Source: an uncultured Blautia sp.
GTDB lineage: Bacteria > Bacillota > Clostridia > Lachnospirales > Lachnospiraceae
Reading direction: 5' to 3'
DNA: 20,691 nucleotides
Assembly: GCA_900765525.1 (NCBI GenBank)
Contig: CAAFRY010000028.1
Coordinates: 1-20,691, forward strand
Of this stretch, positions 16,865-20,691 are shown piece by piece. Under the pieces are notes generated by a model. It did not search any database and was not told the origin of the DNA. It saw nothing but the letters and a program-made list of their open reading frames with translations. Numbering within the stretch: the first letter of the stretch is position 1; every line of letters begins with the position of its first letter. A program made the translations under genes and the position numbers.

Positions 16865-18550
16865 CTATAAATCCGGAATACTGATTACCCTGCATAGCTC
16901 CTCCAGACTGGTAACTCCTTCCCTGGCCAGTCTGCCCCCGCTCTTCATCATAGGAACAAAACCGGAAGCCTTCACTGCCTGACGGAGAGCTGTCCTGGGA
17001 CACTCCTCTGCAATACAATCCCGAATCCTTCTGTCTATGATTAAAATCTCAAAGACTCCGGTTCTGCCCCAGAAACCGCTGCCCAGACACACGGGACAGC
17101 CCTCTCCCTTATAGAATTTCCAATCCGTATCTTTTGGGATTCCCGCCAAATCCAACTGTCTTTCCTCCGGCTTGGTCTCTCTGCGGCAGCTTGGACAAAG
17201 CTTCCGCACCAGCCGCTGGGATAAAACACCCCGCAGGGCTCCGGCAATGAGATAGGACTCTACTCCCATGTTTCGCAGCCGGTCCAGGGCAGACACAGCG
17301 TCCTCCGTGTGGATGGTGGAAATAACCAGATGTCCTGTCATGGCGGCCCGCATAGCAATTTCCGCTGTTTCCTGGTCCCTGATTTCTCCGATTCCGATAA
17401 TATCCGGGTCCTGGCGCAGCACAGAGCGCAAAGCCCTGGAAAAACTCATGCCGCTTTTTTCATTTATCTGCACTTGAGTTATTCCTTCCATCTTATACTC
17501 CACCGGGTCCTCTAATAAAACTAAATGAAGCTCTTCTCTTTGCAGTTCCCCCAGCATGGTATACATGGTGGAGGACTTCCCGCTGCCCGTGGGCCCGGCA
17601 ATGAGAATGACTCCGCTGTTGTTCTCCAGCAGTCTCTGAAATCGCCTCTCATTCTCTCCCTCCAGCCCGATGCCCTCCCGACTTAGCATTTCCTCTCTTC
17701 TGTACAAAAGCCGGATAACCAGGTTTTCTCCGAATATGGCAGGAAGAACAGAAAATCTTAAATCCACCTCTCTGCCTTCTGTCCGGAATACCCCTCTTCC
17801 ATCCTGGGGTACACGCCGCTCTACAACATCCATATCTCCCATAATTTTCAGTCTGGCCAGAACCGGCTGTTGAAGCCTCTTGGGAATCTCCATCATTTTC
17901 ACCAGTCTGCCGTCCACCCGGATTCGCACCTGTACTGCTTTTTGTCCCGGTTCTATATGAATATCACTGGCCCGCTCTGATATAGCCCGCTCCAGAATGG
18001 AATCCACCAGGCTGACAATTGGCCCCTGATTTTTCTGTCCCTGCTCCCTGGTCCCCGGCTCTTCTCCCCGGTCCTCCCCGTACTCCAGAACTTCCATTTG
18101 CTCTATAGCCTTCTGAGCACCTTGTGCTTCATACAGCAGGTTATAGGCTCTGCGGATTCCCTCCCTGGTAGCCAGCACCGGAATTACTTTCCGTCTGGCC
18201 GCTGTCCGCACCGCCTCCACAGCCATAAAGTCCAAAGGGTCCTCCATAGCTGTTACCAGTCCGGCTCCTTCCAGACGCAGAGGAATGACTTTGTATTTTT
18301 TCGCTATAGACCCTGGAAGAAGCTCCACCATCCTCCGGTCCAGATTTTCCCGGGATAAATCCACAAAATCGATGCCCAGCTGCAGATGAAGGGTACGGAT
18401 AAGGTCTGCCTCAGTAATAAAGCCATGCTCCATTAACACAGTTCCCAGCCTTTTTTTCGTATCCTTCTGCAGCTTTAAGGCCTGAGAAAGCTGTTCCTGG
18501 CTGATGACTCCGGCATCTGTCAGTATTTCGCCCAGACGTTTATAGCTCAT
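16865..18550 (-). CDS. pilB: Type IV pilus extension ATPase PilB
   Basis: This 561-residue assembly ATPase has an N-terminal MshEN/GspE-N type domain (about 1-145), a charged linker (about 150-175) and an ATPase core. Walker A is G-P-T-G-S-G-K-S (319-326), the Asp box includes L-L-E-D-P-V-E-Y, Walker B is D-I-I-G-I-G-E-I-R-D (383-392), and the His box is H-L-V-I-S-T-I-H-T. A tetracysteine zinc site follows (C452, C455, C485, C488), as in extension ATPases. MshEN domains in some PilB homologues bind c-di-GMP, which is notable beside the diguanylate cyclase in this cluster. The start at 18550 follows AAGGAGAGGGACG and overlaps the previous minor pilin stop in ATGA. Confidence 0.96.
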   Translation of the reverse strand: MSYKRLGEILTDAGVISQEQLSQALKLQKDTKKRLGTVLMEHGFITEADLIRTLHLQLGIDFVDLSRENLDRRMVELLPGSIAKKYKVIPLRLEGAGLVTAMEDPLDFMAVEAVRTAARRKVIPVLATREGIRRAYNLLYEAQGAQKAIEQMEVLEYGEDRGEEPGTREQGQKNQGPIVSLVDSILERAISERASDIHIEPGQKAVQVRIRVDGRLVKMMEIPKRLQQPVLARLKIMGDMDVVERRVPQDGRGVFRTEGREVDLRFSVLPAIFGENLVIRLLYRREEMLSREGIGLEGENERRFQRLLENNSGVILIAGPTGSGKSSTMYTMLGELQREELHLVLLEDPVEYKMEGITQVQINEKSGMSFSRALRSVLRQDPDIIGIGEIRDQETAEIAMRAAMTGHLVISTIHTEDAVSALDRLRNMGVESYLIAGALRGVLSQRLVRKLCPSCRRETKPEERQLDLAGIPKDTDWKFYKGEGCPVCLGSGFWGRTGVFEILIIDRRIRDCIAEECPRTALRQAVKASGFVPMMKSGGRLAREGVTSLEELCRVISIPDL

Positions 18551-19089
18551 CGTCCCTCTCCTTTCTCCGTTCTTTGGTTCAGAGGCCGGACCCACAGCTC
18601 CTGTTCTTCGTAAACCTTGTCCCGGCCTCTTACCTGCAAAAGAAACCTGAACCTGCCCTTTTGATAACTAAACTCCCTGATGCCGGGCCAAAGTCCCTCC
18701 GGTAAAGTCTTACCGGCCAAAAGCTCCTCCTTTTGACCTGTGGCTGCCACGGCATACAGATTTTCCCCACTGCTTTCAATGGAAATACGAAAGCCCCTTT
18801 CTAAACTGAAAAAACTGACCTTTCCCTCCTGATTCCACACCTCTTCTGCAGCCAGCAATTCTCCGGAAATAACTCCGGCCGCTGTATGGAAAAGAAGCTG
18901 GGCCTCCCCTTTTTTCACAGCCTCTGTCCAGGCTGTGCGGGCCAGGGAAAGACCTCCTGCCGCCAACCCTGCACACAGGGAAAAAAGCAATAATCCCAGA
19001 AGGGCCTCCCATATACTATAGCCTTCATCGCTTTCATATCCTTGACGGCTTCTCCCTTTTCTCCCTCTCAGCCATCCTTTTTTCCTCAT
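18547..19089 (-). CDS. Minor pilin-like protein with G^YSIWE prepilin motif
   Basis: This 180-residue protein has a 23-residue arginine/lysine-rich leader ending E-S-D-E-G, then Y-S-I-W-E-A-L-L-G-L-L-L-F and a hydrophobic helix to about residue 50. Tyr+1 and Glu+5 fit a class III prepilin processed by PilD. The remaining 130 residues form a globular part that resembles PilW or GspJ-type minor pilins in size. It probably belongs to the tip-priming complex. The gene overlaps both neighbours by 4 nt. Confidence 0.75.
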   Translation of the reverse strand: MRKKGWLRGRKGRSRQGYESDEGYSIWEALLGLLLFSLCAGLAAGGLSLARTAWTEAVKKGEAQLLFHTAAGVISGELLAAEEVWNQEGKVSFFSLERGFRISIESSGENLYAVAATGQKEELLAGKTLPEGLWPGIREFSYQKGRFRFLLQVRGRDKVYEEQELWVRPLNQRTEKGEGR

Positions 19090-19460
19090 CCGGCTGCCTC
19101 ATAGGCCCAGAAGCCCTTCTCTTCATCCCTGTAAATTTCAATATCTAAAATCAAACCAGGTATTTCCGTCCCTTCTATCCTCAGTTTTGCCGGCTCCGAA
19201 GTTCCGCCCCCCTTTTCAATGACATTAAAGGCCTGATAAAAAGAAGTCCTGCGGCTTTTTGCCGCCAACAGCAGCTTTCCTGAGGATAAAAGCATAGTGG
19301 AAAGCAGAAGCAAAGCCAATACGGACAGTAAAAAAGCCGCCAGGATTTCTCCCAGAGATTCCCCTTTATTGCTGCTCCATTTCCCGGCATATGTGAAATT
19401 TTTTATTTTTTTCTCTGTACTGTTCCTATTCTGCCGGATAATTTTCCTTCTCTTTCTCAT
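19086..19460 (-). CDS. Minor pilin-like protein with G^ESLGE prepilin motif
   Basis: This 124-residue protein has a long 33-residue basic leader (S-S-N-K-G), then E-S-L-G-E-I-L-A-A-F and a leucine-rich helix. The mature protein would be about 91 residues with Glu+5 retained but an acidic Glu at +1, where Phe or Met is usual. The ATG at 19460 overlaps the preceding stop (ATGA) and follows GGAAAGGAGCAGGT. A longer frame from 19499 would overlap the upstream gene by 43 nt. The likely role is a minor pilin, possibly GspI/PilV-like by size and order. Confidence 0.7.
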   Translation of the reverse strand: MRKRRKIIRQNRNSTEKKIKNFTYAGKWSSNKGESLGEILAAFLLSVLALLLLSTMLLSSGKLLLAAKSRRTSFYQAFNVIEKGGGTSEPAKLRIEGTEIPGLILDIEIYRDEEKGFWAYEAAG

Positions 19461-20014
19461 ACCTGCTCCTTTCCTGCCCGGATAACGCCCCTGGACCATA
19501 TCACAGAAAAGCTCTCCTGACCCTCTTCCTCTTGGCTGGAAGCCGCCGGAATTTGAAGGTAATATTTCAGTCTTTCTCCTCTTAGTATCACATTGATTTG
19601 GTATTCTCTATCCATGGTAAATTCTGCCTCTATACCTTGTTCCTCCTGTCCGGAAACCTCCATGGTCCATGTCAGACGGCAGACACGGCCAGTTTCCTTC
19701 ACCTGTCTTACTCCTGTCATCAAGATTTCTCCCAAATTTCCTCCCGGTTCTCTGGTAAAGACCAGTTTCCCGGTATTTCCCTCCTCATCCCAAATCCTAT
19801 AACCTCTGCAGACCTGTTCCTCCAATTCATCCCGCAGCAATCTGGCTCCACTAGACAAGGTAAACTGCTCCTGCTTTAATTCACTGAGTCTGGCTATGGA
19901 GCCTGTGGCTCCCGATGCCAGAGCCAGCACTGCTGCACCGCCTCCGGCACAAAGAAGGAAAAGGAGCAAAGCCAGCAGAAGAGAGGCTCCTTTGTCATCC
20001 TTCCATTTTTTCAT
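19457..20014 (-). CDS. PilX/GspK-like minor pilin without Glu+5
   Basis: This 185-residue protein starts with a nine-residue leader (M-K-K-W-K-D-D-K-G), followed by A-S-L-L-L-A-L-L-L-F-L-L-C-A-G-G-G and a long hydrophobic stretch. The fifth mature residue is Leu, not Glu. This fits the PilX_N/GspK type, in which the non-acidic pilin caps the minor-pilin complex. The globular part is rich in Gln and Glu toward the C-terminus. Its ATG lies inside the 3' end of the diguanylate cyclase gene (20-nt overlap), with AAGGAA upstream. Confidence 0.7.
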   Translation of the reverse strand: MKKWKDDKGASLLLALLLFLLCAGGGAAVLALASGATGSIARLSELKQEQFTLSSGARLLRDELEEQVCRGYRIWDEEGNTGKLVFTREPGGNLGEILMTGVRQVKETGRVCRLTWTMEVSGQEEQGIEAEFTMDREYQINVILRGERLKYYLQIPAASSQEEEGQESFSVIWSRGVIRAGKEQV

Positions 20015-20691
20015 GATTTTCAGTTCCTTTCCCCTCTTCAGTCTGGTCTACCTGAAGCATCAGAGCTTCTCTTCTTGGACACTTTTCTCTGCAATAGGCG
20101 CATACCTTCCTCATGCACCGGATTTTCTCTTGGTTTACATAGTACCGGTTCTTCCCCAGTTTCTTTGCAATATACAGAGCAGTGTCCGCCTGCTCGTACA
20201 ATTCCCGGTAATTGCTCTGGTCCTCTTGAACCAAAGCTGCACCTATACTGACCGAAAGCCCGTACTGTTCTTGGTAGTCTGGCAAAACTTTTTTGGGAAT
20301 ATCACGAATCTCCTCCAGCTTTCTCTCCAGAACCCCCTGGGGTAATGCATTGGGAATAAACACGGTAAACTCATCACCTCCTATTCTTCCCACATAATCA
20401 TGTTGGCGAAACACACCTTTCAGGGCCCCTGCAAAAATTTTTAACACCTTATCTCCCTGAGGGTGTCCCAGAGAATCATTGATTTTTTTGAAATTATCCA
20501 GGTCTAACAGAATAAGCACTCCAAGAGAATGGGGGCTTTGCAAAAACTCCTCCATATGCTTTTCAAAGCCTTCCCTGTTCAAAAGCCCGGTAAGCTTTTC
20601 TCTGGCCGCATTCTCCACTGCCATGGAAAGAGCGCTGCTGATTCTCATGGTTTCCTTTTTTTCCTCTGTTTTATCAAAGATTACTCCTACA
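19995..20691 (-). CDS. Diguanylate cyclase (GGDEF domain), N-terminus outside the window
   Basis: The open frame reaches the window edge, so only the C-terminal ~231 residues are visible. The GGDEF domain carries L-D-L-D-N-F-K-K-I-N-D-S-L-G-H and an intact active site G-R-I-G-G-D-E-F. An I-site R-Q-H-D sits five residues ahead of it, predicting c-di-GMP synthesis with product inhibition. The visible upstream residues G-V-I-F-D-K-T-E-E-K-K resemble the end of a PAS domain (inference). After the domain a cysteine cluster C-M-R-K-V-C-A-Y-C-R-E-K-C may bind metal. It overlaps the first minor-pilin gene by 20 nt. An internal ATG at 20648 is probably not the true start. Confidence 0.9.
   Translation of the reverse strand, partial: VGVIFDKTEEKKETMRISSALSMAVENAAREKLTGLLNREGFEKHMEEFLQSPHSLGVLILLDLDNFKKINDSLGHPQGDKVLKIFAGALKGVFRQHDYVGRIGGDEFTVFIPNALPQGVLERKLEEIRDIPKKVLPDYQEQYGLSVSIGAALVQEDQSNYRELYEQADTALYIAKKLGKNRYYVNQEKIRCMRKVCAYCREKCPRREALMLQVDQTEEGKGTENHEKMEG

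Noticed and set aside
6981..20691. Type II secretion or competence pseudopilus instead of type IV pili
   Set aside because: PilT with the A-I-R-N-L-I-R motif and a PilM-N-O set favour true retractile type IV pili; no secretin or Com-specific genes are present.

Overview
The window looks like a chromosomal piece of a gut-type Firmicute, most likely a Lachnospiraceae relative (inferred). Supporting signs are strong AGGAGG-type ribosome binding sites, frequent TTG and GTG starts, a Gram-positive type IV pilus (T4P) set without the outer-membrane parts PilP and PilQ, and the COG2509, AzlCD and GH36 neighbours. All credible genes lie on the minus strand and coding density is very high, so transcription runs from high to low coordinates. 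Open frames on the plus strand look like shadows.

Region 1 (20691 down to 6981) is one compact T4P gene cluster. In transcription order it encodes: a diguanylate cyclase whose N-terminus lies outside the window; three minor-pilin-like proteins (PilX/GspK-like, G^ESLGE, G^YSIWE); the extension ATPase PilB; the retraction ATPase PilT; the platform protein PilC; a possible 38-residue micro-ORF; the major pilin; the prepilin peptidase PilD; PilM; PilN; PilO; and a 1398-residue protein with a class III prepilin N-terminus and a huge repeat-rich ectodomain. Most junctions overlap by 4 nt or have gaps under about 30 nt, which implies one coupled transcript. As it stands pilN appears frameshifted: the well-placed ATG opens a frame that closes after 42 codons, and the rest of the protein is in the -1 frame.

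Region 2 (6950 down to 29) is a second, mixed operon. A near-consensus promoter (TTGACC, 17 bp, TACAAT) precedes a SAM-dependent methyltransferase. It is followed by rarA, the branched-chain amino-acid exporter genes azlC and azlD, a possible 28-codon micro-ORF, a COG2509 FAD-dependent dehydrogenase and a GH36 alpha-galactosidase. A strong two-tier hairpin followed by an eight-T run ends it.

The most interesting object is the giant terminal prepilin. It appears to carry two copies of a beta-helix/GLUG-like module, each opening with an I-x-S-x-R-H-L-Q motif and closing with T-Y-P-Y...Y-P-F-P...G-D-W-P. A tandem (AEQPTT)n insert sits in the first copy. It is a good candidate for a pilus-tip adhesin. 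Next in interest are the diguanylate cyclase that overlaps the first pilin gene by 20 nt, and the pilN frameshift.
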